A DNA stretch of 64,000 nt, taken from positions 1 to 64,000 of the forward strand of contig JAFGDQ010000070.1 of the NCBI GenBank assembly GCA_016932015.1, given 5' to 3'. The DNA comes from Spirochaetota bacterium (GTDB lineage Bacteria > Spirochaetota > UBA4802 > JAFGDQ01). The notes beneath the pieces are model-generated. The model did no database searches, was not told the DNA's origin, and saw nothing but the letters and a program-made list of their open reading frames with translations. The first letter of the stretch is position 1. Every line of letters begins with the position of its first letter. Both the position numbers and the translations under genes were made by a program. This document shows, piece after piece, positions 9,516 to 17,850 of the stretch.

Positions 9516-9757
9516 CTATATAAAATATTTGTATTTTCTCATTGATTTTTTATTTTATTAATATTAAATGTAACAGCAATCAAAAAATTACAGAATATTT
9601 TTTTTATGTTTTTAAATTAAAATAACAAGCTGTTAAGTCTCTTTATTAATATTACTCAACCTGACTGACTTTTTACTTTAGAATAACGTTAATTTTTTCA
9701 ATTTATAAACACCGGACTTCCGGTATAATTAACATTCTGATTACAAGGAATACTTCC

Positions 9758-10387
9758 ATGAAAAAAAATTACCTGATATCTTTTTCAGCCCTGATCTTCA
9801 TCGCGTTTTCGTATGCCTGTTTCGGAGCCGGATATTCCAGTTACTCAAACGAAACTTACAATTATAAAATATTTATTCCTGATTCATGGAAACAGGAGGA
9901 ATTAACTCTTCCGAATAAACATTTTATGTATGCCTCAAAAGATGCGGATACCGAAATAAAAGTCAGAGCTTTCAGATCATCCGGCAATACTGTTGAAAAA
10001 ATGATTCATGACAAAACCTGGAACCTGAGAAAAATTGATCCGGGCCTGAATAAAATAATAGAAACCAAACAAATTAAAATAAAAAAGAATATCTCCGGCA
10101 AACTGCTGATTTTCGAATACAATCTGAAAAAGAGTGGCTTTCTGCAGAGAGCGCTGATAACACAAAATAACGGTATTATTTATATCATTGAATGCAGGTC
10201 TCCCAAAAAATCATTCTATAAATATGACGACATTTTTACCACCGCATTCGCGAGTTTTAAGTATCTGGGCAATGAAGGCCGGAACCCGACCGCATCTGAA
10301 CAGGACGTAAAAGCAGGTAAGGACACCGAAACTCCGGAACCTGCAGCTCAGGAACCTGCTGAGCCTGAACCGGATGAAGAGATTTGA
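9758..10387 (+). CDS. secreted PsbP/Mog1-like protein with acidic tail
   Basis: A 209-residue protein with a signal peptide (lysines, then LISFSALIFIAFSYACFGAG). The 'A-C' near the cleavage site could also be a lipobox. The mature part begins with 'YSNETYNYKIFIPDSWKQEE', the type of start seen in PsbP-like and DUF1795-like domains: a beta strand, then 'P..W'. Alternating strands follow to about residue 175. The last ~30 residues are a Pro/Glu/Ala-rich linker (PEPAAQEPAEPEPDEE), probably a spacer at the cell surface. Ligand unknown; family assignment by pattern only. Confidence 0.6.
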   Translation: MKKNYLISFSALIFIAFSYACFGAGYSSYSNETYNYKIFIPDSWKQEELTLPNKHFMYASKDADTEIKVRAFRSSGNTVEKMIHDKTWNLRKIDPGLNKIIETKQIKIKKNISGKLLIFEYNLKKSGFLQRALITQNNGIIYIIECRSPKKSFYKYDDIFTTAFASFKYLGNEGRNPTASEQDVKAGKDTETPEPAAQEPAEPEPDEEI

Positions 10388-10522
10388 CTGAATCTAAATC
10401 CGAATCGAATTGGATTAAATTATACTGCGGCAGATCTGAACGGCGATTGAATTATTCATTACAAAAATCTTTCATTAATTATCAAAATAAATTAAAAACA
10501 AATTTAGTTCAATTTATTTACT

Positions 10523-10697
10523 AAATGACAAACAGGATACAGGCAGCTGCGCTTCTGTTGTACTAAATAACGGAAGATCCGTCTCAGCCTACTCAGCCTT
10601 TAATAATCTTTCCGCTGCAAATAGGCTAATTACCGTACTCATACGAAGCGCCTGTATTAGTGTCCATCATTTGAGGAGATATGGGTGCCTGCCTCAA
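10523..10697. ncRNA. candidate structured RNA, branched rod
   Basis: A nested set of helices in a 395-bp gene-free stretch. Outer helix AAATGA 10523-10528 with 10667-10672; GATACAGG 10536-10543 with 10651-10658; CGCTTC 10550-10555 with 10645-10650. The enclosed junction carries hairpins ACGGA 10570-10574/10578-10582 and GCCTA 10587-10591/10622-10626. A further hairpin TTGAGG 10671-10676/10692-10697 follows and competes with the outer helix. G-U pairs slightly favour the plus strand; co-direction with the downstream tRNAs would favour the minus strand. It does not match RNase P, tmRNA, SRP RNA or a riboswitch I know. Size and closing stem are compatible with a 6S-type RNA, but this is unproven. 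Confidence 0.4.
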
Positions 10698-10782
10698 GCC
10701 AAATTTAGTCTATATTACAAGGAATACATATGTATAACACAGCTATTGACTACAGCACTGATTCGCCGGGTAAAAATATAAT

Positions 10783-10867
10783 TGCCCAAGGCCGGACTTG
10801 AACCGGCACGGACGTTAAATCCGAGGGATTTTAAGTCCCTTGTGTCTACCAATTCCACCACTTGGGC
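10783..10867 (-). tRNA. tRNA-Leu (UAA)
   Basis: 85 nt. The acceptor stem pairs GCCCAAG with CTTGGGC. The anticodon loop CTTAAAA gives UAA. The long variable arm (class II) and the T-arm GGTTCAAGTCC are present. CCA is not encoded. Immediately downstream of tRNA-Cys on the same strand. Confidence 0.95.
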
Positions 10868-10877
10868 ATTATATTAT

Positions 10878-10950
10878 AGGCGCCGAGCGGATTCGAACCG
10901 CTGCATAAAGGTTTTGCAGACCTCTCCCTTAGCCACTTGGGTACGGCGCC
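10878..10950 (-). tRNA. tRNA-Cys (GCA)
   Basis: 73 nt. Acceptor stem GGCGCCG/CGGCGCC; anticodon loop CTGCAAA gives GCA; T-arm GGTTCGAATCC; discriminator base U. CCA is not encoded. It precedes tRNA-Leu by 10 bp and is probably co-transcribed. Confidence 0.95.
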
Positions 10951-11148
10951 AGTATAGTAATATCTATTAATCACCTATTCTTTTGTCAACAAAATTTACC
11001 GGCAGATTTCCATCATTTATTTAAATAACAAAAAACCTTCTGCATGAAAATGTACTAAAAACAGGTAAAACCTGCTCAAATCTTCTATAATTATGAATAA
11101 ATGATCAGAGTTTTTTATCAAAAAAAATCGATTATTAAAAAGATTAAA

Positions 11149-11508
11149 TTAAAATGACAGAAATTCTGCATCACCCCATAATTTCTCAAGCTGATAATAA
11201 TTTCTGGTCTCTTTGGTAAAAATATGAATCACAATCTCATTAAAATCAAGGACAATCCAGCCAGTATCAAGACTTGGATTTAATTTGTCTTTATAACCCA
11301 ACTTTTTAAAATATCGCTGCATTTCCTTTGCAAGAGCAACACAGTGAATGTGAGAATTGCCTGTGGAAATAATAAAATAATCAAGGTAGCTGTTTATTTT
11401 TCTCAGATCCATCACAGTTATTTCCATTGCCTTTTTCCCGGAAAGAACCTTAACGCAATCCTTTATTATTTCCATTATTTCATTTTCAGACAGCCGTTTC
11501 TTTACCAA
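11149..11508 (-). CDS. rsfS: ribosomal silencing factor RsfS (Iojap family)
   Basis: Binds ribosomal protein uL14 and blocks 30S-50S joining when nutrients are short. 119 residues, the normal family length. Family positions visible: 'AMEITVMDLRKINSYLDYFIISTG', then 'HIHCVALAKEMQRYFKKLG', then 'GWIVLDFNEIVIHIF' and 'YYQLEKLWGDA'. It ends the proA-nadD-LCP-rsfS run; nadD-rsfS linkage is common in bacteria. The start used is TTG; an ATG at 11475 is the alternative. An 86-bp gap separates it from the LCP gene. Confidence 0.9.
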   Translation of the reverse strand: MVKKRLSENEIMEIIKDCVKVLSGKKAMEITVMDLRKINSYLDYFIISTGNSHIHCVALAKEMQRYFKKLGYKDKLNPSLDTGWIVLDFNEIVIHIFTKETRNYYQLEKLWGDAEFLSF

Positions 11509-11594
11509 AACCTATAATCCCTCTTCAATTTTTTTAACAGAAACCAATATTAAATGCGAAAAATAACAACAGGCTTTTATAGAAAAATACCGTT

Positions 11595-12704
11595 CTATCT
11601 TCCTGCCAGATCCAGTCCTATGATTAACAGAACATCATTCAATTGCGAACTGTCAACTATATGATAAATATTATCAATATTAAGCACCTTACCTGCCTTT
11701 AATACAGGCTTTATTGCTCCTTTACGGTTAATTAAGACCGACTTTCTTAATGCCGGAAAAGGGGAATTTCCAAATTCCACAACATTGAATCCATCATCAA
11801 CGAATTTACGCCTGACTTTTCTTGCGAGCCCGTCAATTTCCGTGCTGTTTAATATCTTAATCTTAATCGGCTGTTCGGAATCATCATCCACTATAAGCTT
11901 TTTCAGGAAATCTGTTTTATAAATTTTATATGCAATATCATCCATTACATAAAATCCGTCATCTGTAAAATATCCGGGAAGTATCATACTGTTAAAATCG
12001 GATGCCTTGTTATTAAGCAATGCGGTAAGAGATAATATCTCCTGAGCCAGCAGATTGGTTTTAACTGATTTTAATACTTCAGATATAAACACAGGATTGA
12101 AATATTCATTATACTTATCTTTATTGCTGTAAAGAGTCAGCAGAATAGTCTGTATCCTGTCAAATTTTCTATAAATTGAATTTCCTTCAACTGAATTGAT
12201 ATAACGGTTTATCTTGCTGCCATCAAAATAATTCAGGCCGAACTCTATTCCCGGAATATCCAGGTCATTAAGAGTATAAAGATTAACTCCTTCTATTAAA
12301 TCCACCATCCTTTCCACATCAGGTGAATAAAGAACAACATAAAAAGGTATATGCAGTTTCAAAGTCCTCTGCAAAGAGGCGCTCAGACTTTTAAAATCGT
12401 TTATATCAACATCCTTAATCCTGGTATATTTCTTGCTGGACGGATCAAGCATTACCCTGAATTCAGGCGGTATAAAAGTAAGTCCCACCCTGCTGTTCTC
12501 AGGATTAATGGTTAAAACACAATAAAAACTGTGTCTATTCTCGTTAAAAACATTACTGCCTGCAATCAGTATACTTATTGTCTGCCTGCTGCCCGAGTAT
12601 GCCTCAATAATATTTCTTGTATTCTTTTTATATAAATTATACAGAAATAAAAACACAACCAGCAGTAAAACAATCAGTATGACTATAATGATTTTCTTTC
12701 TCAA
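11595..12704 (-). CDS. LytR-CpsA-Psr (LCP) family protein with LytR_C domain
   Basis: LCP enzymes attach polyprenyl-linked glycopolymers to the cell wall or, in diderms, to related envelope acceptors. One N-terminal membrane helix (residues ~4-23) anchors a periplasmic domain. The LCP core runs from 'ISILIAGSN' (~45) through 'IPFYVVLYSPDVERMVDLIEGV' (~118-140). A C-terminal LytR_C domain follows (~280-369: 'IKILNSTEIDGLARKVRRKF'). Several LCP catalytic Arg/Asp positions look weak, so it may be a non-catalytic paralogue. It starts at TTG overlapping the nadD stop (TTGA). The same gene often sits between nadD and rsfS. Confidence 0.78.
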   Translation of the reverse strand: MRKKIIIVILIVLLLVVFLFLYNLYKKNTRNIIEAYSGSRQTISILIAGSNVFNENRHSFYCVLTINPENSRVGLTFIPPEFRVMLDPSSKKYTRIKDVDINDFKSLSASLQRTLKLHIPFYVVLYSPDVERMVDLIEGVNLYTLNDLDIPGIEFGLNYFDGSKINRYINSVEGNSIYRKFDRIQTILLTLYSNKDKYNEYFNPVFISEVLKSVKTNLLAQEILSLTALLNNKASDFNSMILPGYFTDDGFYVMDDIAYKIYKTDFLKKLIVDDDSEQPIKIKILNSTEIDGLARKVRRKFVDDGFNVVEFGNSPFPALRKSVLINRKGAIKPVLKAGKVLNIDNIYHIVDSSQLNDVLLIIGLDLAGR

Positions 12705-13285
12705 TCTTTATACAATCCCTTGTTAACTATATATTCTTCAACTTCATCGGGAAGCAGGTATTTAACAGATCTGCCGTCCCTTATCTTTTCCCTTATCACG
12801 GATGAACTGATCTCAATATACGGATTATCGATCAACAAAATTTTCCCGGCTTTTTTAAATAATTTTTTATTGATCCTGCCGAAACCCGGCCTCCTCATTA
12901 CAACAATAGAAACGAGCCGTAAAATTTCTTCATAATCCTTCCATTTATTCAGAATATTAAAAGCATCCACTCCAAGGATCAGAAAAAAATCATCCCCGGG
13001 ACAGTCTGCCAGCAATTGTCTTATTGTAATAATAAAAAATGATTCATCTTCCCTGTCAATTTCAATACGCGATGCATTAAAAGACGGATTGTCACTAATC
13101 GCAAGTTTCACCATATTAAAGCGGTGTTCCGGTGAAATATTTCCTGCGAGATCTTTATGAACAGGATATCTGGAAGGAATAAAAAGGATACTGTTGAGAT
13201 TAAAATACTCTTTTACTAACTGGGCGTTTATTAAATGTCCGTAATGGACAGGATTAAATGTGCCGCCTAATAGTCCTATCTTCAA
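12701..13285 (-). CDS. nadD: nicotinate-nucleotide adenylyltransferase
   Basis: Makes deamido-NAD from nicotinate mononucleotide and ATP in NAD synthesis. The nucleotidyltransferase motif GGTFNPVHYGH (two His of the HxGH type) lies at the N-terminus and the 'ISSSVIRE' motif (SSTxxR type) near residue 160. I place the start at TTG 13285, overlapping the proA stop as TTGA; the longer frame from ATG 13327 adds 14 non-conserved residues overlapping proA. The nadD-LCP junction uses the same TTGA arrangement. 194 residues, normal size. Translation is probably coupled to proA. Confidence 0.9.
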   Translation of the reverse strand: MKIGLLGGTFNPVHYGHLINAQLVKEYFNLNSILFIPSRYPVHKDLAGNISPEHRFNMVKLAISDNPSFNASRIEIDREDESFFIITIRQLLADCPGDDFFLILGVDAFNILNKWKDYEEILRLVSIVVMRRPGFGRINKKLFKKAGKILLIDNPYIEISSSVIREKIRDGRSVKYLLPDEVEEYIVNKGLYKD

Positions 13286-14541
13286 CTTCTTACTTGTCCG
13301 CTCCCGTAAACAACGAATTTCAGGCATGTAAGGCCCGTAATTCCCATGGCCCCGCGCGCATGCAGTTTCTGAGTTGAAATTCCCACTTCAGCACCAAGCC
13401 CGAATTCTCCACCGTCATGAAATCTTGTGGATGAATTTACAAAAACAGCTGAGGAATCAACTTCCTTTAAAAATCTTTCCGCGTTCGCATGGTCGCTGGT
13501 GATAATCGCTTCAGAATGGCCTGAGCTGTATTTTTCAATATGATTTATTGCTTCGTCTATACTTTCAACAGTTTTGACTGACAGTATCAGATCAAGATAT
13601 TCTTCATCCCAGTCCTTTTCCTGTGCAGGCTTTATTTTGCCTGGCAGCACTTTCACGGTTCTTTCGCATCCGCGTATTTCAACATTCCGGTCAAGCAGAG
13701 CATTCAGAACCTTTTCTTTATCTGTAAAGTCCTTATGAATCAGGAGTGTTTCCATTGCATTACAAACACCCGGCCTCTGGACTTTCGCGTTTACGGATAT
13801 TTCGGCTGCCATATCTGCTGAAGCGGTTTTATCAATAAAAGTATGGCAGACTCCCTTGTCATGCTTGATAACAGGAATAGTGGATTCCCGTGTTACCATT
13901 TTAATAAGGCTCTCTCCGCCTCTTGGTATAACAATATCAATATAATCATTCATTTTAAGAAGAGCTGTGACCAGTTCATGGTCCGTTTTTTCCACAAGCA
14001 CAACAGCATCAGGACATGAAGCCTGCTTCAGTACATCTTTTATAACTGAGTATAAAGCAAGATTGGAATGAATCGATTCCTTACCGCCTCTCAGTACTGC
14101 CGCGTTGCCCGACTTAACAGCTAACGCGGCTATATCAGTAGTAACGTTCGGCCTTGACTCGTAAATAACAGCGATAACACCAACAGGCACTCTCATCTGG
14201 CCAACGCGGATACCTGAAGGCCTGACATTTATTGATTCTATTCTGCCTACAGGATCTTCCAGTTTCACTATATCTTCAATTGAAGAAGCCATGCCTTCAA
14301 TCCTGTCTTTGTTCAGCATAAGCCTGTCGCACATTGCCTTGCTCAGGCCTGCCTCATCAGCAGCACGCAGATCCTTTTCGTTTTCAGATATAATAAAATC
14401 CGACTTCTCCCTGAGTTCTTTCGCAATATTCAATAAAATACCGTTTCTTTCATTAGTAGAAAGATTGGCAACTATTCTGGAAGATTTTTTAGCAGTGCGG
14501 CATATATCTTCTATATAACTGTTTATTTCATTAACAATCAT
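13282..14541 (-). CDS. proA: gamma-glutamyl phosphate reductase
   Basis: Reduces gamma-glutamyl phosphate to glutamate semialdehyde in proline synthesis. The aldehyde-dehydrogenase fold is shown by 'VGVIAVIYESRPNVT' (~125), 'IDIVIPRGGESLI' (~200), the catalytic-Cys region 'RPGVCNAMETLLIH' (~260) and 'HDGGEFGLGAEVGISTQ' (~380). About 419 residues, typical. I chose ATG 14541 because AAAGG sits 6 bases upstream; the TTG two codons earlier is too close to it. The upstream neighbour is tatA, 21 bp away. proB is not in the window. Confidence 0.93.
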   Translation of the reverse strand: MIVNEINSYIEDICRTAKKSSRIVANLSTNERNGILLNIAKELREKSDFIISENEKDLRAADEAGLSKAMCDRLMLNKDRIEGMASSIEDIVKLEDPVGRIESINVRPSGIRVGQMRVPVGVIAVIYESRPNVTTDIAALAVKSGNAAVLRGGKESIHSNLALYSVIKDVLKQASCPDAVVLVEKTDHELVTALLKMNDYIDIVIPRGGESLIKMVTRESTIPVIKHDKGVCHTFIDKTASADMAAEISVNAKVQRPGVCNAMETLLIHKDFTDKEKVLNALLDRNVEIRGCERTVKVLPGKIKPAQEKDWDEEYLDLILSVKTVESIDEAINHIEKYSSGHSEAIITSDHANAERFLKEVDSSAVFVNSSTRFHDGGEFGLGAEVGISTQKLHARGAMGITGLTCLKFVVYGSGQVRS

Positions 14542-14562
14542 TTGCAACCTTTAAAATCACGG

Positions 14563-14730
14563 TTATTCTTTCTTGTCTTTATCCTTATCATTTGTATCAT
14601 CAAGGCTTTTCTTGAATTCCTTGATTCCTCCGCCTATATCCTTGGCTATTTTCGGGATTTTACCAGCACCGAATATAAGCAAAACAATAAAAAATATTAT
14701 TACTAATTCCCAAATTCCCGGCATTCCCAT
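14563..14730 (-). CDS. tatA: twin-arginine translocase subunit TatA/TatE
   Basis: A 55-residue protein starting MGMPGIWELVIIFFIVLLIF. Residues ~6-20 are the single membrane helix. Next come the conserved Phe-Gly hinge (IFGAGKIPKIAKDIGGG), the amphipathic helix (GIKEFKKSL) and a charged tail (DKDKDKKE). This is the full TatA/E layout, near the short end of the family. TatA oligomers form the pore for folded proteins carrying twin-arginine signals. An SD (AGGAGG, minus strand 14738-14743) precedes the ATG. It lies between asd and proA, 21 bp upstream of proA. No tatB or tatC is in the window. Confidence 0.9.
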   Translation of the reverse strand: MGMPGIWELVIIFFIVLLIFGAGKIPKIAKDIGGGIKEFKKSLDDTNDKDKDKKE

Positions 14731-15038
14731 ATCAAACCTCCTGATCTGCTGATTTATTCAGCTTTACTGATTATGTACTCTTTTGTAAAATCAGACATCT
14801 TTAATTACAAATATACTTCAATAATTAAAGAATACATTTAAAGACAGTTCAATTTAAACAAATTATATTGAAAATACTGTTATCGGAATATTCTTGATAT
14901 TTAAATCATTTGTCAAATATAAAATATCGCGATAATCGTACGAATTAAATTCTGATTTACTTAAATATAAGTGATAAGAAAGAATCTATTTCAGTACAGG
15001 TTCCTGCGGAAGACTGAAAGAACCCCCGTCAGTATATT
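14731..15038. other. 308-bp gap between asd and tatA
   Basis: AT-rich DNA holding the tatA SD and presumably its promoter. A weak 6-bp hairpin (TTTCAG/CTGAAA, about 14992-15017) just after the asd stop might attenuate read-through. Nothing else seen. Confidence 0.4.
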
Positions 15039-16046
15039 CTACATCTTTGTTATCAGCAATTCAGCAATCTGAACCGCGTTTAATGCAGCACCTTTTCTCA
15101 GCTGATCGCCGGAAATAAAAAAGTTAAGCCCGTTATCACAGGAAACATCCTTTCTTATTCTTCCGACATAGCAGTCATCCTTGCCTGCAGCCATTAAAGG
15201 CATCGGATAAACATTATTAGCCGCATCATCTGAAACAGTAATTCCGGGAGCGTTTTTCAACAGCTCTTTTGCTTTTTCAGGAGTAATCACTTTTTCTGTT
15301 TCAATAGTAACAGCCTCGGAATGAGCAGTGAAAACAGGAACCCTGACGCATGTTGCAGTCACTTTTATGGACTCATCACCCATAATCTTCCGGGTTTCAT
15401 AATACATTTTCATCTCTTCCTTTGTATAGCCGTTATCAGTGAAGACATCAATATGAGGAATAAGATTAAAAAGCAGCTGATGCTGAAAATGCTGTTTTTT
15501 TATTTCAGTGTTGGAAGCCCATGCCTTTGCCTGGTCTTCAAGTTCGCCCATACCTTTGGCGCCCGCGCCGGAAGAGGACTGATAGCTTGAAACAACCACC
15601 CTTTTAATTTTGCTGTAATCGTGCAGCGGCTTAAGGGCAACTACCATAATAATAGTAGTACAGTTAGGATTCGCGATGATGCCTTTATGTTTGAAAGTGT
15701 CATCCGGGTTAACCTCAGGAACAACAAGGGGTACATCTTCATCCATTCTGAATGCGGAGCTGTTATCAATTACAACACAACCGTTCTTTGCTGCTGAAGG
15801 GGCAAACTCCTTGCTTATGGAGCCGCCTGCGGAGAACAGCGCGATATCAACGCCTTTGAAGCTGTCATGTTTTAATTCTTCAATTTTATACGATTTATTA
15901 TTAAATGTCAGTTCCTTTCCAACAGATCTCTTTGATGCAAGCAGAAGTAAATTATTAACAGGAAAATTCCTTTCTTCAAGGATCTGCAACATTGTGTTTC
16001 CAACTGCGCCTGAAGCGCCCGCAATAGCCACATTATATTTCTTCAT
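15039..16046 (-). CDS. asd: aspartate-semialdehyde dehydrogenase
   Basis: Reduces aspartyl phosphate to aspartate semialdehyde, the branch point to lysine/diaminopimelate, threonine and methionine. The NADP-binding start is VAIAGASGAVGNTML (residues ~5-19). The catalytic cysteine lies in 'ANPNCTTIIM' (~130). 'SSYQSSSGAGAKG' and the substrate-binding 'VRVPVFTAHSEA' (~235-246) follow. 335 residues, normal. Start ATG 16046 is chosen because TGAGG lies 6 bases upstream. It is downstream of ispG on the same strand, but a 337-bp gap containing a candidate structured RNA separates them. Confidence 0.95.
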   Translation of the reverse strand: MKKYNVAIAGASGAVGNTMLQILEERNFPVNNLLLLASKRSVGKELTFNNKSYKIEELKHDSFKGVDIALFSAGGSISKEFAPSAAKNGCVVIDNSSAFRMDEDVPLVVPEVNPDDTFKHKGIIANPNCTTIIMVVALKPLHDYSKIKRVVVSSYQSSSGAGAKGMGELEDQAKAWASNTEIKKQHFQHQLLFNLIPHIDVFTDNGYTKEEMKMYYETRKIMGDESIKVTATCVRVPVFTAHSEAVTIETEKVITPEKAKELLKNAPGITVSDDAANNVYPMPLMAAGKDDCYVGRIRKDVSCDNGLNFFISGDQLRKGAALNAVQIAELLITKM

Positions 16047-16159
16047 AATCAGCCTCAAAAATATTTAACATTATAGAGCTTAACAATTCTATATTAATCA
16101 ATTGTAGAATTTCTAATCCAACAGAGGTATAAAAAGTCAAGATTTTTTCAATTAAAAAG

Positions 16160-16383
16160 AAAAAAAGGCACTCTCCCGGATATCCCGAACGGTTACATGG
16201 CGGAACAGATATGCGATTTCGTAGCAGACATCCGGTATCCACACCATACCTTGTTTTCTGTATTTTTTTATACGGTTTAAGAACGGTTTTGAAACGGAGT
16301 GGATACGGACTGTAAGTCTGTAAGTAATGTTTAAAGATTGCCATGTGAGAAGTATTTAGCGTAAATAATCTCCCGACGGGCAA
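16160..16383 (-). ncRNA. candidate rod-like structured RNA between ispG and asd
   Basis: Nested helices span the gap: 16195-16201 with 16340-16346 (7 bp, ACATGGC/GCCATGT); 16225-16229 with 16316-16320 (CAGAC/GTCTG); 16232-16242 with 16299-16308 (10 bp, one bulge, CCGGTATCCAC/GTGGATACGG). A possible closing CCCG/CGGG pairs 16184-16187 with 16377-16380. On the minus strand the structure is followed by a T-run (complement of 16150-16167), as at an intrinsic terminator. The length of ~215 nt and single-rod shape resemble 6S RNA, but I cannot confirm the class. A 116-codon open frame here looks spurious: no SD and no recognisable protein. Confidence 0.4.
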
Positions 16384-17472
16384 TTATTGTCCGAGCATGT
16401 TTTCTATTTCCTTGATCAGGTATATGACAGCCTCTTCCGCTTTTATCTTTTTCAGCTTATTTCCTCCTGAAAAGAGCGTCATGTATCCGTTCCTGCCACC
16501 GGCAACTCCAAAGTCCGCGTGACTCGCTTCTCCCGGGCCATTTACCTCACAGCCCATTACCGCAATTGTGATCTGTTTATCTTTCCCTTTCAGGATACCG
16601 CCGAATTTTTCACTCAGTTCTTTTTCTACAGACTTCGTAATACTGAGCAGATCAAGGGAAGGATCAGTCCGTCCGCATGTGGGACAGGAAACAATTCGCA
16701 AATACGCTTTCCTTTGCCCTGCCGCCTCAAGTATCTTTTTGCCAATGGTTATTTCCTCAACAGGATCGCCTGTCATACTCACCCTTATAGTGTCACCAAT
16801 ACCTTTCAGCAGCAAATGCCCGATCGCGACAGAAGACTGTACAGTACAGCTGACACCGTAACCCGCTTCCGTAAGGCCCAGATGCAGCGGATAATTCCGT
16901 ATTTCAGAAAAATAAGTATTTGCTTCAATAGTCTGAAAAACATCAGACGATTTAATGGAAACAACGATATCATGAAAGTCATTATCCTCAAGAATTCTTA
17001 CATGCTCCAGAGCAGATTCCACCAGAGTAGCAGGAGTAACCTCTTTAAATTTTTCCCGGTCTACAGACCCGCCGTTCACGCCTATTCTTATGGGCACCTT
17101 ATGGTCTTTCGCGGCTTTAAGCACTTCCTTTACTTTTGCTGCGGAGCCTATATTTCCCGGATTTATTCTTACTTTGTCAATACCCGCTTTTATTGCTTCA
17201 ATTGCAATCCTGTAATTAAAATGAACATCAGCAGAAAGCGGACAGTCTACAGCTTTTCTTATCTCTTTTAAATATTCAATGGAGTCTTCATTTCTGACTG
17301 CAACCCTGACAAGATCCGCGCCCTCGTTTACAAGGTCCTGTATCTGCTTTACTGTGCCTTTAACATCCTCAATAGGAAGATTAGTCATGGATTGCACTGA
17401 AACCAGTGCGTTTCCTCCGATTTCGAGCCCGCGTACATTTACTTTTTCCGTCTTTTTTCTGTTTTTTCTCAA
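16384..17472 (-). CDS. ispG: 4-hydroxy-3-methylbut-2-enyl diphosphate synthase IspG (GcpE)
   Basis: Catalyses the penultimate step of the MEP isoprenoid pathway with a [4Fe-4S] cluster. Motifs: 'ALVSVQSMTNLPIEDV' near the N-terminus, the iron-sulfur ligand motif SCPTCGRT (~268-275) and the third Cys in GCEVNGPGEA (~309-318). 362 residues, the short form without the insert seen in plants and Chlamydia. The start is TTG 17472 with AGGA upstream. First gene of a minus-strand series with asd, tatA and proA; its own promoter should lie in 17473-17838. Confidence 0.95.
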   Translation of the reverse strand: MRKNRKKTEKVNVRGLEIGGNALVSVQSMTNLPIEDVKGTVKQIQDLVNEGADLVRVAVRNEDSIEYLKEIRKAVDCPLSADVHFNYRIAIEAIKAGIDKVRINPGNIGSAAKVKEVLKAAKDHKVPIRIGVNGGSVDREKFKEVTPATLVESALEHVRILEDNDFHDIVVSIKSSDVFQTIEANTYFSEIRNYPLHLGLTEAGYGVSCTVQSSVAIGHLLLKGIGDTIRVSMTGDPVEEITIGKKILEAAGQRKAYLRIVSCPTCGRTDPSLDLLSITKSVEKELSEKFGGILKGKDKQITIAVMGCEVNGPGEASHADFGVAGGRNGYMTLFSGGNKLKKIKAEEAVIYLIKEIENMLGQ

Positions 17473-17610
17473 ACCGATCCTGCCTGTTTAAATTCATTGT
17501 AATATGCAGAAAATATTCTGAAATACATAATTAATTAAAAATAAGTCTGCATTTAAAGGGGTTATCAATCATTTGTATATATTCTGAGAGGAATTGCAAG
17601 AAAATAATGG

Positions 17611-17756
17611 TTTGAACCATGATTTACAGGATTAAAGGATTAACATGATTCCTGCTAAGTTTATGAATCAGACATCGTCATATATTCAAGCTAAGCAATC
17701 ATTTACAAAAATAGTTAATCAGGGAAATCCTTTAATCCTGTAAATCGTGGTTCAAA
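17611..17756. repeat. 31-bp inverted repeat pair
   Basis: Arms 17611-17641 and 17726-17756 are inverted copies matching at 30 of 31 positions, the one difference being G-U compatible. The 84-bp spacer has no ORF. The core (GATTTACAGGATTAAAGGAT) resembles short interspersed repeats I recall from other bacterial genomes. Lies between divergent ispG and the lipoprotein gene; it may be a mobile or hairpin repeat. Confidence 0.75.
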
Positions 17757-17850
17757 ATGCTTCTTGACATGAATAATAAATCTTGACAAAAGACAAGCGG
17801 ACTTGTAACCAGATAGCATTAATACTATTAATTCGTTTTTGAGGTTTATT

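Noticed and set aside
10523-10697. Assignment as RNase P RNA, tmRNA, SRP RNA, TPP, cobalamin or glycine riboswitch
   Set aside because: None of the conserved core sequences of these classes could be found on either strand.
10733-10803. 23-codon frame running into tRNA-Leu
   Set aside because: It overlaps the tRNA gene on the other strand and has no independent support.
16033-16383. 116-codon minus-strand open frame between ispG and asd
   Set aside because: It overlaps the asd start, has no SD and no recognisable protein features; the region is better explained as structured RNA.
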